DNA from: Struthidea cinerea
Lineage: Eukaryota > Chordata > Aves > Passeriformes > Corcoracidae
Direction: 5' to 3'
NCBI GenBank assembly: GCA_013397865.1
Contig: VZTI01001772.1
Location: forward strand, 234,983-298,982
Length of the DNA: 64,000 nucleotides
Positions within the stretch are counted from its first letter, which is position 1. Each line of letters opens with the position of its first letter. Positions 25,901 to 39,100 of the stretch are shown piece by piece. The notes beneath the pieces were generated by a model. It was not told the DNA's origin. It searched no databases and saw only the letters and a list, made by a program, of their open reading frames with translations. Made by a program: the position numbers and the translations under genes.

Positions 25901-27689
25901 AAAAATACAATTCCACTAAAAAAGAAAGGAGATGTTTCCATTTTGGTAAAAAATGCCTGAAAATAAAAGCCAGGTGGTGTGCTGAGAAAGATACTCATGC
26001 TGAATTTTGCTTCTTTCATTATAATTGAAACCCAAATATATCTATAGGTAAGGCAAGTATGAAAAACTGTCATTTTAATGAGCAAGGGAGGACAATTACA
26101 AGGGAAGACACATGAATCACAGACTGGATCCATCAGGCTGACTCACTGTCATTCTCTCAAAGTATGATAAAGATGTTAAAGATACATGCCCTACTGAATG
26201 AGTATGAATAACCAGCTTGATCCTAATACACTGATGAAATATATTAATATTCTATTAGATTTGCTAAGAAGATCAGAAACATGGTTTGCCTATTGGGCTG
26301 AAGCATCTTTCATATGCATCTATAATTTGAAATACAAACAAACATTAATAAAGCTGAAATTCTCAGCAATTTTGAAAATGGGGGCCAAATTTTCATAAAG
26401 ACACCTCACCCCTGATCTCATGTTCACTGCCGTGTTCATTCCATCATAAAAAGGATTACTTGCTTATAATGATTAATATGAGGATTCACAAAGTGCCCTG
26501 TTCCCTTGGGACTGATCTGAACACTCTACTCCTTTACATATTTGCACTGGTTTGAAAGCAGTTTCAGCCAGACTGCAGAACTGCTAAAGTCAATGGACTT
26601 TCTTCCATAAGCATTGCTGGAACGTTCTCCCTCTGTTATTAATGATAACAGTAGCAGCATAAGTTTTCATGAATGTGGAGGTCTCTTTGCCAAAGCAGCT
26701 TCCAGAGCACGCAGATGCAGCTGCAGTGAGCCCTTGCTGGGGCCAGGTCATCCTTGTGTATGCACAGGAAAGACAGCACAAATCCATCATTGCAAAGACC
26801 CCCCAGGAGCCCGCAGACAGCCCAGCTCTGTCCCCTGTTGCTGAGACAATCTTCATCTTGAGATGTGTACTCGGCCACTGTATCTCCTTCTTCCTCAGCT
26901 TGTCAAGGCCTGGCATGCCTGGCTCCTCTGCTTTATCCATGGTGTTCCCTGCACGGGGCTCCAAACCTTCTGCCTGGCCATGCTCCCCCTCGCCCCCACA
27001 GACACCACCAGGCTGTTCTGTGCTCCCTGTTTCCGGCGGCCCTAAACTCATGTGCTTCTCACACACACTCCTGGTGTACAGGACAAAGGATGGTTATCAG
27101 GGTCCTAATCATAACATGGAATGTTTCCTGTATTCAGTAAAATACATTTTATCCAACGCTGGCCTGGTGTCTAAGTGAAGCTACTGAAGCTAAAAGCAAG
27201 TTAAAGTTTAGGAGAATGGAAAAGGGCACCAGGCAATCAGAGCTTGTTGCCAGTCTGTTACTGGCTCAGAACTTGCTCAGACCATCCTAAGATAGAGATG
27301 CTGCAGAGGGTTCACACATGCAGAAGCTGGGTGTTCTTTGCCAGACCTTAAGGATCTCAATATAAATCTTCATATCCGCCCTCCCTGGGTCTGTCTTGCA
27401 GAGCAAGCACTACTGACTACTTTGCACCCACATGGGATCACTTCCAAGAGATACCAATCGTTTATCAATTACTAACTACCTCACTGGAATGTTTTCACAT
27501 GAATACTGCAGTGTGAAATACCATTGCCTCTGTAATTGTGCACTAAGGAGAAACTACTGTTCATCTGTCCTTTTCTGAAGCCAGCAGGAGAACAGTGCTC
27601 AGTGGAATTATGTCAGCTGACCCTGCTGAAAGCCTGGTGGTGGGATTGATGTATGTGGCCAGAAGAGGCTGAATGTGTAAGTGTGGTTT
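22922..27689. other. Unrecognised intergenic DNA
   Basis: No gene or named repeat was confidently recognised. A GC-richer block at 26590-27080 carries a 158-codon minus frame (26590-27066) and a 169-codon plus frame (26669-27178). Neither resembles a known protein. Its left flank at 26543 starts 'tgcactggtttgaaagca', close to the end of the LTR at 12999, so a decayed LTR is possible but not shown. Confidence 0.45.
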
Positions 27690-27782
27690 TAGAAAGATGT
27701 GAAGATGCATGCTAATAGTTTAAAGGTTGGAGAAGATGATCCCTGAGGATCCTTCCAAGCTGGTATTCTACGGTATTTTATA
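27690..27782 (+). mobile_element. CR1 LINE 3' end, very short and decayed
   Basis: 'ggttggagaagatgatccct' near 27725 and 'aggatccttccaagctggta' near 27747 lead to 'ttctacggtatttta'. This is recognisable as the terminal CR1 block and tail, but it is diverged, and the 5' edge is uncertain. Confidence 0.7.
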
Positions 27783-28910
27783 GTAGTGGTAAATTTATCA
27801 CTGTTCACATCCCCATATTAACTATAAGGAAATTACTTTTGTGCTTTGCCTGTGCAAGGCCTTCTGTGTTAAGGATACTCCTGGGACTCCCGAACAGCTG
27901 TCATCTGTACCTGAGCAGAAGAACATGTTTATTAACACATTGACAAGCAGAAATTGCATTACACAACCCCTGCATCTGTTAATTGCATTAGTCAGTATTT
28001 GCAATTCAAATAATATAAGCCTTCAAAAATGGTGTTGTTAATATGTAGTAAAATTTCATTCCTTCATTTCTCATTTCAAAATATGCATTTGGTCTTGGTT
28101 TGGTTCAATAGCTGTAATGTTACCTAAATGGAAAGCCCCCACAATTCCAATTTAGTTTTATGATTTACTTAAGAAAATAGTACCAGTCAAATACAGTACT
28201 AAGATTATTGTTAAGCAGTTCTTAGAGACACATGGAATATAGTCGTGGATTAGAGTACTGTTTGAATAAACAACTGCTTACGGCCCAGGTTTACCCTTGT
28301 GATCTGTCATTTCTGTTTCAATGAGGCTGGCTATCACAAATGGACTGAAAGTTGGTGAAGCTGTAACATATGATATATAACATCATTTATGCTGTTATTT
28401 AATTGGTCAGGTGCCTGTACATGCATGACAGATAGTGATGCCACATGACTACTTTATACTTTTTCTTCTCAAACTACATGAATAGAGAAGTATTTCTCTA
28501 GACTTTGTCCTTAATCTTCATCACTGATGAAGGAAGAGAAACAACACTGTCCCTCAGTGGACTAGTTGGTGCTTGAGGTTTCAAACTCAGGCCAAGCTTG
28601 AAGAATACTATCTTGAAAGTGGCCATATTTCTAAAAGACCATGGACAATACATGGAGGCATCCTGCCTGCATCCTTCAGCTCCACGTGTTTCCTCTAGTG
28701 ACCGTGAATTCTCTGGATGATCAGAAATTGAAAGTCTGTCTTGGGAGGTGACCAGACTCTCTCTGGTTAGTTTTTGTGCTGTGAAACTTAGTTCTTTTAT
28801 TTTTAATAAAACAAGTTATACCATATGAGGAGAAAAGACTCAATTAAATATTTTTAATTAAACTGTTGAGCTCAAAGATTCTATGCTAGTATTAAGCTAA
28901 GATGAAGCTT
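27783..28910. other. Unrecognised AT-rich intergenic DNA
   Basis: About 1.1 kb with no recognised gene or repeat. Only 60-66-codon overlapping frames are present. Confidence 0.5.
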
Positions 28911-29075
28911 CACACAATCATAGAACAGTCCAAGTTAGAAGGGAAGTTCAAGGATTGTCTGGTCCAACCTTTTGTGGGAAAGGAAGCCCCAATGGGATTA
29001 CCTAGCACCGTGTCCGGCTGCAATTTGAAATTGCATCCAAACAACATTTCCATCTAGTTCCGTTTTTAAAACCAT
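28911..29075 (-). mobile_element. CR1 LINE 3' end, minus strand
   Basis: Read on plus, 'cacaatcatagaacagtcc' near 28912 and 'tctggtccaacctttt' near 28958 are the reverse complement of a CR1 tail and terminal block. The sequence fades beyond about 29075. It is a diverged, 5'-truncated copy lying head to head with the next plus-strand CR1. Confidence 0.75.
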
Positions 29076-29194
29076 GGAAGAAGGTTAGTTCTCACTGTTC
29101 TTACAACCTTTGATTGATTTAAATAGAGTCAGGATTACCTCCTGAGAGCCAGCACTCTATCATGGGGTGTTGAGCAAATGGTAATAACTTTTTT

Positions 29195-29350
29195 GGGGGG
29201 TGGTGGAGTCACCATCTCTGGAAGTGCTCAAGAGGCATCTGGATGTAGCACTTGGGACTGGTTAAGGGGTGATTATGTTGTGCTGAGTTGATGGTGGGAC
29301 TAGACAATCTTAAAGGTCTCTTCCAACCTTGATGATTTTGTGATTCTTTT
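29195..29350 (+). mobile_element. CR1 LINE 3' end, plus strand
   Basis: 'ggtggagtcaccatctctgg' near 29203, 'gatgtagcacttgggac', 'gatggtgggactagacaatc' near 29290 and 'aggtctcttccaacctt' lead to the tail 'gatgattttgtgattctttt'. The order matches the CR1 3' end in plus orientation. Confidence 0.9.
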
Positions 29351-32300
29351 AATTCAACTTTACCACTAGAGGTTCTAATTAGTCATGTTTTCATTGAAGA
29401 ATGCATATCCCAGCTGACAGTCTTCTGAATGTCATTGCACACGGAAGTCATTGTGATTTCAGAACAGCTCAAACTATAGAAATGACTCAGTCTTACTCTT
29501 AAAAATTCCCTGTGGACAGCAAACGAACAATTTATCACTTTGGTAGTTATCTTCCTGTGCACTTGAGTAAGAAATTTGTGCTGCCAATTAGTCAGTTTAA
29601 TAATGTTTGTCAAGATCTACTTATGAGCAATTGTGCAATAAAACCTCTTAATTATGTTTTATAAAGTTTCTGTGTGAGAATTGGATGAAAATCCTTTTTT
29701 TATAATTCAGACTTGGGAGAAAGTGGAGCAGGATCACAGCCTGACCTATGCACATTGCACATAAAGTTGTGCCACCAAGCTAGTACCCAAAAGCATTGTA
29801 GGTAACAAAAGAGAAGACAGGCTTAGCCCAGAGAGTGGTCAAGAAATGAGGCACTCCCTCCCTGAAAGAAAAGAGAAAAAATTTTAGGAAGCCAGACCTC
29901 TCTTACTCTGAGCCTCACTGGTGGTTGTAAGTGTCAAAGATGCTCCACTCCAAACTAAATCTGCACAGCTACAGGTGAGTTTTAACCCGTGCACCAATGG
30001 GAATTACACCATGTACTCTGTGATGTTTAATTAAACTTAGTATTTCATTTTGTTGTGTAAAGTGCTATGTCAGGTTTTTTCAGTATTTTTTTTTAAAGTA
30101 ACACTGAAAATGTTAAACTACGTGAAAATATCTGTAATACTGTATCCAGAGGTGCTGTAGAGTAAGGGCTTTTTCCTCACCTATTGTTAAACAGGAGAAA
30201 TAGCACTTCTACCCAGGATTCATCTAGTGGCTGTTGAGAGTCACCACAGAATATCAGAAACTAGTGAAGCAGAGGTGGAAAAATCTTGCTATTTCTTTCT
30301 CCACTGTGTATGAACTGGAGGCAGATGACTAAAAAATATTTTAGAAGCTGCAGAGATCTGAAGGAGGATTGACTGCCTTCCTATAATAGTTTCGCTACTC
30401 TCCGCTTCAAACGGTTGAGGTCACTAAAGATAAATTAAGGGAATTTAATTTATTGCAGGACTACACAAAGCTTTCTAGGGATTGGAGATTTATTTGGTTT
30501 CAGTAACTGTGTTATCTTCAGATTCTGCTATCCCTTTACACAGCCTGTGAGGGTAATTTGGAAGATTCTGGAAAGAGAAGAAATGTAATAAAAAATGTTA
30601 TTTGAAAAACTACTGTTTAAGTTACCATATTGCATCACCTGTGTGAGTACTGTTGCTTTGGCTCCCCAAACTTGTAGTTGACATTTCTTTCTCTCCAAAT
30701 AAATTTCATGGGAAGACTTATAATTTTACAGCCCAAATTTTATCCAATTGCTTTCAGAAAAGCTTAATGAAGGAGAAGCAGTGGTCTCTGGACATAAATG
30801 GAATTTAATCCATTTTAACATGTCTCTCAACTTATACAATGGACAAAATATTTCCAGCAATCCAAAATTTCTATTATAAATTTCCAGTAACAGTGGAAGA
30901 AATGTAGTGACCACAAATATTTTCTGCAGTAAAGAGAAGGGGTAGTGGATACTTACTTCCAGGTGGTCCTAAACTGAATACTTGGATCCCATTTCACCCC
31001 TAGAAACAGCTGGCAGAAATTGAACCTTACCCTTATAGTTTGGGAAATTAAATTTTCTCTAGGAACTCCAGATGAAGCAAGAGACTCACTGTGCTGAGAA
31101 AAGTCTAATGTAAATAATATACAGACAGTTGAGAAAGAATATTTAAATGTTTTCTGAAAGCTACTTCACGTTTAGTATCTACTTGATTTTTTTTTTTTAG
31201 TAAAACTATCTAAATGGAAGTTTGAGAGGGTAAGGCCAATGTTACTAACGCTGTTTCTGTGTTCCAGTTTCAGGTAGGAAAATCTGCTCTGTGAGCTGCA
31301 GAGCAAATGTTAAGATTTACTGACTACCTCATGTGGTTTACTGTCCACAGTACTCAAACTGAAAGAGAAGTCTCCCTTTAGACAGTAGAATGACCACGAG
31401 GGTAACCAGTCTGCTTTCTAGACACTTGGGCAGAACCCCATTCTTTCCCTAAAATGACTGGTACCTGCAAAAGAGATGTAGCCTAATCTACAGGTCACAA
31501 GGTAGGAAAGAATAGGTCTTTCTCGTCACCATCATCAAAGCGCTTCAAAGATGTAAACACGCTCACCTGTTCCCTTGGAGTGCCCGCTAAGGAGCAGACT
31601 CCATCCTGCTAAAATGACAGGCCCAGAAGCAGGGGCTTCCACCCCCGGGGAGAGGAGACACCCCAGCCCTGTGCAGGCTGTAGGTGGTGCTTAGCAAATT
31701 CCCCCAGGATGAAAGAAACTCTCAGCAAACCATCTTGTGAGAGCACAGACCATCAGAAAAATGCGGTTCGTCACTGCTTGTCTCTTCTTGGCAAGGGTTC
31801 TGTTCTTTGTGGGTTTTGATCAAAAATTGAGTGAAAGTCTGGTTTTGGTACTCCCCACATATATTTTAAATCTAGTTAATCTATTTTCGTGGCAACTGGA
31901 AACAACTCATTTTTAGAGCTCTGGGATATAAAAGTATGTGAGTCATATTTCTAAGGAAATTGCACAGTCCTGTGCATTTGAATAACTATTACCAAGTCTA
32001 TTATAAACTGTATGATAAACTATTACAAAATCTAGATGGAATAACTGTCTCCTGAGAATGAAATTTAATTATGTGCTTGGAGACAACTTGAACTGGTGGA
32101 GCTTAAAATGAAATTAAAACTAATTATGAAATGCTCAGAGTTTTGGATAAATTGAAAAGAGAAAATTTAATTGAAAAAAAGTAAATCAAAGGTATGACCT
32201 GGAACCATATATTGTTAAATAAAAACGAATGATAATTAGAGTCTTCTGAGGAAGAAGAGAATTAACATAGCATTGACAATGTCATAATTATTGTAGAAAC

Positions 32301-32816
32301 ATTTAGTGCCTGTAAAGTATTTCAGTAGTTGAAATATCCAAGTATTTTTGAAACTGAAGATATACTGGGATGGCTTCAGCCATCTTTAAAGGAATATTGA
32401 CTTAATGCTATTTTTGCACAGCATTTTTTTGGGTTCTGACTTGGGATGCCTTAAAGGAAGGGGTTTTCAGAAGGTTTTAGAGAGCTTTGAGCCTGCACCA
32501 TTTCAAGGTGGTGCATTTCAGAAGTGTGCCAAACCTGTTGTCACTCCTCACACTGTTGATCTTCTATAAGAATTTTGTGTTTATCTGTCTTCTCAACGTG
32601 GAAATATTTTAAAATTTGTTCTGGGAACAATAGTGCTTCTCTCTTCAGCTATGCCAAGGCAAAGTGATTCTGGGCTGCAATCCCAGATAGCCAAGACATT
32701 GTACTGTTAAACACAATTGCAGAGCAATGTGTCTCTACGGGCTAACTCAAGAGGAAGAGTAGATTTCTTAGGATTTAGATGAAATTTCACATCTGAGGTT
32801 GTTGTAAGCACTTGGG
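29351..32816. other. Unrecognised AT-rich intergenic DNA
   Basis: No gene or named repeat was recognised over about 3.5 kb. A small GC-rich patch stands near 31560-31700 without an open frame of note. Confidence 0.5.
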
Positions 32817-33288
32817 TGTTGTTTAGCAAGCTGCAGCTTTCCCTGAGAGCTCAGCTGAGGCTTCTAGGAGAGAGCAGAATTTCTCTGCTGTTCCACAGTC
32901 CATATTAGACAGCTCAGCATTTCTTGCTCTGGCCCGCTGTCAGCCTTACAAACACAGCGACGACAAAGGAGGTGAGAAGGGTCTCTCCATGGGGGTATTA
33001 GAAGATGTTTAATCGTTGCGTCTGGTCCATGTGGTCCCCAGAGGCAGAGAGCGAGAGAGAGACCAGGTGGCCAGGGAGCAGGGCCTTTTCCCCCAGGGCT
33101 CAGGGGCGGTACAAGGGCGGGGTTGGGGTACAGGAACCAACAGGGAGAGCCCGAGGGAGTGGCCAGGACTAGGGGCAGGGGGAAAGGTGGGGGGACAATG
33201 TAAACCGAACCCCACATCCGGTAGCACAAGCAAGGGAGGTCTAGTCAGAAAAATCAAACCCACCATTCAGACCATCTTGACGTAAACA
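32817..33288 (-). mobile_element. Probable LTR of an endogenous retrovirus, GC-rich
   Basis: The block at about 32865-33285 is far GC-richer than its flanks and pyrimidine-rich on the minus strand. It carries an 'attaaac' poly(A)-like signal near 33010 (minus) and resembles songbird LTRs as I remember them. Candidate ends on the minus strand are TGTTTACG at 33288 and TAAACAACA at 32817, giving TGTT...AACA and 472 bp. No target duplication was found, so the ends are tentative. The long overlapping open frames inside it (121, 89 and 85 codons) follow from the base composition and are not genes. Confidence 0.55.
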
Positions 33289-35605
33289 CCAAATTCTTGG
33301 CTGTCCAAAAGTTCTTTAGATTAAATCACAGTATTAATTTGTGATTTTATTGTCTAAATATGGTGAACCATCATTAGGTTGCCCCACAGTATCCTGTCTA
33401 ACCTCCTGCAGTATTTGTTGCCAAAGTTCTTGAGTCTCATGTAACTCCTCCTGTCATGTCTGTCAGTCCTGTACAGATATCCTAGAGACACCTTGGATAC
33501 ACAAGAGCATCTCAAATGGCACCAGATCCTTCTTATTTGGCAAATAATTCAACTCCTACCAGTCCACTGACACAGCAACAGTTTCAAACTTAACACCATG
33601 TGTGTGATATGTGGGTTTTGACATCTTAATTTATTGACGAATCCCATACATTGACTGGCTTAACTCATCTGGCTATGTGTAGGTAGCCATTAACACCTGA
33701 GGACCCACCAGGTACCAGAGATGTTAATGAAAAGCTGGAGATATAACACAAGCTCTCTGAGAGGCCACCACATTTCCCACGTGGCAGCTAGCAGAGAATG
33801 GTCTCAAGAGCCCAGGTGCATCAATGAGTCACCTGAGACCTCCACCCTCACCATGGGCCCAGAAGCATTATTCAGTGCAGATGTGAAGTTTTGTTCTCTG
33901 CCTCAGCTAAACTGAAGGAGTGCTGTTTTCCAGCCCTGCCATAGCTTTGCACTGCCTGACCTTGCAGCTGAGTCCTGCCCCAGAGAGGCACACTGGATGC
34001 TGTGTCAGCTTTCTGCAATTACATCAGCTCCTTTTAGCAGCAGGTCACAAATGGCCTAAAAGGCTTTTTCAGGGAAAGCAAAAATATGAATCCAAGGACA
34101 AAGTTTCCGTGACGGCTGCTGTAAGAGTGCCTTCTCCCCATCTCTTGGAGTGTTGTCTGTCTGTGTTCAAAGGCACCCTAGAGTCAGTGCAGCTCCATTA
34201 TTGAGATGCAGGCTTTCCAATAGAATTACATGACGAAAAACTCTGTGTTGTGAGTTGTTCAAAAGAGTAGGCTGTATCATGATGTCTCTGGAACACTAGG
34301 GAATTTAAATGATAGCATTTTATCCAGACCTTAGATTCAGAAAACATCCTGTTTTCTACCTTCTCAGAAGGGAATACTAAGATGTGGTTAATTCAATTCA
34401 AAATCTTCTAAACACAGTCCATCACATGATACCTGATATCCTTTATTTCTACAGCTCAAGAGGACATTGACAGCCTAAACACTTCTGCACCATAGAAACA
34501 TATCACCAGGAATGACACAGGAGACAGTGGATGGTCCTGTTTCTTACAAGGGAGAGAGGACTATGGACTATTTTATAACACCATTTTTTTTTTCTTTGCT
34601 TTGGATAGTTCTGAAGCAGAGAAAAATGAAGGAGGATTATTTACAAGACAGGCTGTTGCAGCCCATTGACTCAGATCCTGTGCTATTGGCAGCTCAGAAA
34701 AGATGTGCAGCCAGCATTGAATCATCTGATTGCTATTCTCTCCATTTGTACCCTGTCCAATGTGTTTTTGAAGCATCTCTTTAGTATAGCTGGCAGCATG
34801 GATTCCACTGGGTGCCCTTTCACAACCAGGAAGGTTGTAGAGGAACAAGCCTTGAGGCTCCAAAACTCAGAAATCTGTAGGAAAATCTTCATTAAATAGT
34901 ACCGCTTCTGTTCCTCAGAGCAGGCCTGGCCTTCCTGTTGAGTCTTCTTGCCCATTCTCTGGGATTCAGTGGCCCACTCTGTGCTCTTATAGTATTAGAA
35001 TACAATTCCTAAGTGCTCCCTTCTGTTATCTCCTGGAAAAGACTCGAGGGGGCACCTGCTCCTTTTGGCCTGTCCATTTGGTTGTGCTTAGCTCCACTTT
35101 TCCGTCTTAGCAAGGCAGTGCTTGAGCATACATCCTGCCACATAAAGGAGCACAGGTTTGGGAGCTGGGAACTGTGCATGGGAGAATAGGGACAAGAATT
35201 TTTCGTGGACACCCTCACAGATGTTCATAATCATGGGGTGATTCAGAGTCCTTCCTCCACAGCTGGGCCAGTTGCCTGGTGCCACATGAGACCCTTTTAT
35301 CCAGAGGCATTGGTTAGCAGTTAGCTGCGCCTGGCTGCCTCGCCAATACTGCCAAGGGCTTCCAGTTTGTGGGGATGCATCTGGACAAATGACAGGTCCT
35401 TCCACTCCAGCCTCCTTTTTCCACTTCTAAGCATTATTGTCTGTAGCAGAGAGAGTGCTGTCAGTCTTTTTATAAATTTCATTTCCTTTAATTTTCTTTC
35501 TGCTGTATAAGAACAGAAAAATAAATTACCACAAGGCACCAACCTGTTTTGATTCAGTAGCAGTCAAAATGCTTCCCACTGGTGGTGCTGGTGTTTGTTA
35601 GAGTA
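33289..35605. other. Unrecognised intergenic DNA
   Basis: No gene or named repeat was recognised. Overlapping frames of 70-105 codons occur on both strands between 33720 and 35540 without family resemblance. The part next to the LTR at 33288 could hold decayed retroviral interior, but nothing in it was identifiable. Confidence 0.45.
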
Positions 35606-36175
35606 TGTGATAAAGGCTCACCCCTTCCCACACAGAGGGGCATGGGGGCAGAGGGCAGTGGGGTAGTCCCAGTATCCCAGTCAGAAACGTGAGCGCCAGT
35701 CCCAGGGCTGTCCCAGGAGCATCAACCCCACAAGGTGGGCAAGACCCAGCACTGTGAGTCCCCAGAGGTGTGGCTCTCTGGGGCACTGCACAGACTTTTT
35801 GGGTGATTCCTTGTCCTGGGGGATGGAACTCATTATGGGATGCTGGGAGGAGCAATCTGAGGTTGTGGGAGGGGATATAAGGGGCCAGCTGCCTGTGAAC
35901 AGTCTGCTGGTTGGTACATTTGTCTGGCCGTGCCCTTTGCCCAGCCTACATAGGTGTGTGCTCTCTATTCTCTGTGCATGTGTGTGTTTGGGGCTTGTGT
36001 ACAGCACACTGGAGTTCAGACCGTGGGCCAGAGGCACTTGTGTGTCTGCAGTGCCGCAGCTGGGGAGATCACAGCGTGAGTGCATGTGCCAGCATGTGGC
36101 TGACAGCAAATATCAAGCTGGTGAGACACATGGTGCATTCCCTTTTGTCCATAACAAGGCTTGGAGTGTAAAACA
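35606..36175 (+). mobile_element. Possible LTR with TATA box
   Basis: The GC-rich block starts TGTGATAAAGGC at 35606 and ends GTGTAAAACA at 36175, so it has TG...CA ends and is 570 bp. A good TATA box ('ggggatataagggg') lies at about 35871-35884, roughly in the middle, as in an LTR. Many TG and CA pairs sit where CpG might once have been, as in an old methylated element. No target duplication and no retroviral interior were found. An old promoter-like unique sequence is the alternative. Open frames of 142 and 141 codons overlap on opposite strands and are probably incidental. Confidence 0.45.
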
Positions 36176-39100
36176 GTGATGAGCAAATGAATCGGGAGGA
36201 AATGCAATGAATGCATTAGGTTCCTCTGCCTTGAGTTTGGAAGAGTTTCTGATATTCAATCACAGTAGGGAGCGGGGGTCAGTCACTGGCAGGGAAGCTG
36301 AGCAGAGTGGTCTGTCGGGCTTTGTTAACAAAGTTTTCTCACTCACAACATTTCTTTGTTATTCTGATCCAGTTTAAGTTGCTGAATCACAATTTAAAAT
36401 ATGGGTAATGTAACAGTTGACACTGTCAAGGCAATTCCTGGATAGAGCAGGTGGTGTTTGTACCCCTTCATTTCTTGGGTGTGCTGCCAAGAAAACTGAT
36501 TCAGGTCTCCCTTCAAGGAGGGAGGCCTGCCATTGCACATGCTGAATCAATGAGCTGCTTGAATGCCCTCAGAGCTTCTCCTGGGGACCTCCCTGAATCC
36601 CTTCTAAGTGGAAGTTGGTGATTTGAACCTGCACATTCCCTTCCTGCAGATGCTGTAAGATCTGTCAGGTCTTGAGTTCTTAAATTCCCCACTGAACACC
36701 CAGCTGCTTTCTCACCATGTCCCCAGCCTCCAGGTTCCAGCATGTGGCTCCTTGCCTTGGGTATTGGTGGAGAGGGAGTGGAGAGGACTCTGTGCAGAGG
36801 TAGGGTTTGCTCTTCATGACGGAGGAGCCTTGCCAGAGAGGACTTTCTTTAGCAGACCTGTGTCCTGCTCCTGTCCCTTCCCCTGGGCAAGCTTGCAGGC
36901 TGACCTCAGCCAGTGCCTGGGGTGTCAGGCTGGGACCATCTGCCTCCAACCTCTGACCTGGGTTACCTGGGTGGGCCAAACAGGATCTGTGACTGAGCCT
37001 TTTTTGAGTCTTCTTTGTTTGGATGCAGTTTTCATGGGCAGCAACCTTACCATTCTGTTTAGAGCTCCAGAGAGTTTTGTATCAATTTTCTGCCGGTATT
37101 TCCCAGAAGTTCTGAAGCCTGTGTTGTCGAGCTTGGCTAACACCAGTGCATGCTGTGTTACATGTGTGGGACACCTGACAGACTGAAATGTATCTGAAGA
37201 CTGCAGCTGGCTCCCTCTTGCTTCATACTTCCTTCTTGTTTTTTTATGCAATGGGAGTGCCCTGAAAGTGAAACCCACTCAACGATCAGTAAGGTGAATT
37301 AGAGGCTGCAGATAAAAAGGGAATTGAAGATTAGCCCTGCTAAATCAAGTTTTAAGCTGAATTCTGATTTTGCAAAAAGTTGTATAATTGAGAAAGCAGG
37401 TAGAGACATGGCCAGGTTAAAGGCTTCAGAGCTGCCAGGGCTTTTTTCTTGATTTCTGTGTCTTTTACCTTCTTTGCCTAGCAAAATAATGCTAAGATGC
37501 ACATTAAGGTGTAATTTATGAGACAATGGGATGCATGCATTAAGGAAAGAAGCTCAAAGCTGCAGCTGTTTATTTATCTCTGGCATTAATGTAAACAAGT
37601 GCACATAATTCATAATAGAAAGATAGAACACATTGCATTCTTATGCGGACAGTTCAATACCTAATTCTGATTTCCTTAAATGCTTTTAATCTATTTATGG
37701 AATTTTTTGTACTGTTTGGATCTTTAGTTCACAATGACCTCATGATTTGGTTAATTTTACTTCTGTAAATTAAACAGTAAATAGAAGGATAAAGTGAATT
37801 TAAAATCTCCTTTTCAAAATGTCTTTGAGCATTTGTCTAATATTAATGATTCTGGTTTTTTTTGTAAGATACTACGAAGAAACGCACATTGTAAGAACTC
37901 AATAGGATCTATTTTATGAAAAAAAAATAAACAGCAACGCCCCTCAAAGCCCCTAAATTAACCTACATCAGTGATACATTCAGATAAAAAAAGACATAAA
38001 CCCTTTTTCATAATTTAGGATTTTTGAGTTTGTACCTCTTTCACATAAACAGAAGTCATTATTTCAGTATACTCACCTTTGGGATTATTGTTTTCTCTCT
38101 TAAATGATTTCATCAGCAAATTTGATTATGGCTCCCATCTGGCATTTCTTACATAATGCTATGCCTTTGCTTTAGTGCACTCATTAAGGTAATTATAATT
38201 CAAAGTAATTTCTGAAAATAAACCTGCATGGAACTACTATGTTCCTAAAACTTTGTTACTGTTTGTATCTATGGCACTGAAACTGTCAGGACTAAAGGTT
38301 CTTCACTGCTTGGTTTTTTTTTTTTTTTTTCTGTTTGTTAAAATGCTCTTGCCATTTGTAATTTCAGGCTTGTTGCTCTGATTGTTTAGGAAGGAAAAAT
38401 AACATGGTCTTCTAAAAGGACTGAAAGGCACTGAAAATGCCCTACAATCCTTTTTAAAGCAAAAAAGGCTTTTAAAATCAAAGAAGTGACTTCTTTTAAA
38501 TCCATCTTTGAGATCTCCTACAGCCAGCACCTGGAGAGCCCATGACAGACAAGATAGCTATGTCAGTAGTGCAGAATTTCCTCAGTGGTTTTATCCAGTC
38601 CTATTCCTACAGCTTCATGAGCCGCTTCACCCTTCATCTCAGTCTCCAGCTGGTAGTTTAATATCTTAAATCTGAAAAATCTTAAATCACCCATGTTAGT
38701 CTTTCCAGATGAAGTGTTCTATAAGGGATTGTGTGGTCTACTGCCTGCTGGATGGCAAAGAGAAATCCAGAAGAAAAAATTCCCTCTGGAAAGAAGACCA
38801 AGTTTTGTCTAATTTTTTTCCAATCTGCCTTTTGAAGTGTGCCTTCACAATTTTCTCTATTCAGTATTGCTGTGCTTACAGATGTGAGACACCATGCTAT
38901 TCTCTTCACTCTATTTCAGTGAACTTCTCTTTTTTTTTTGCCTTATTTTGTTTGTTTTCCTTTCTCCCATTCTAAAGTCCCATACTTTTTTTGTTCTTTC
39001 CAGTGCAGTAGCTCATTATTTACATTTTAATCTTCCTTACATTCCTCCTTATTTCCCTTATCCCTCTTCACTGTATTCATCACTGTTTCCATGATCTTTC

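Noticed and set aside
32864..33285. Proline-rich 121-codon minus frame
   Set aside because: It lies in an LTR-like block. Low stop density follows from high GC.
35681..36179. 142- and 141-codon frames on opposite strands
   Set aside because: They overlap inside a GC-rich LTR-like block. Composition explains them.
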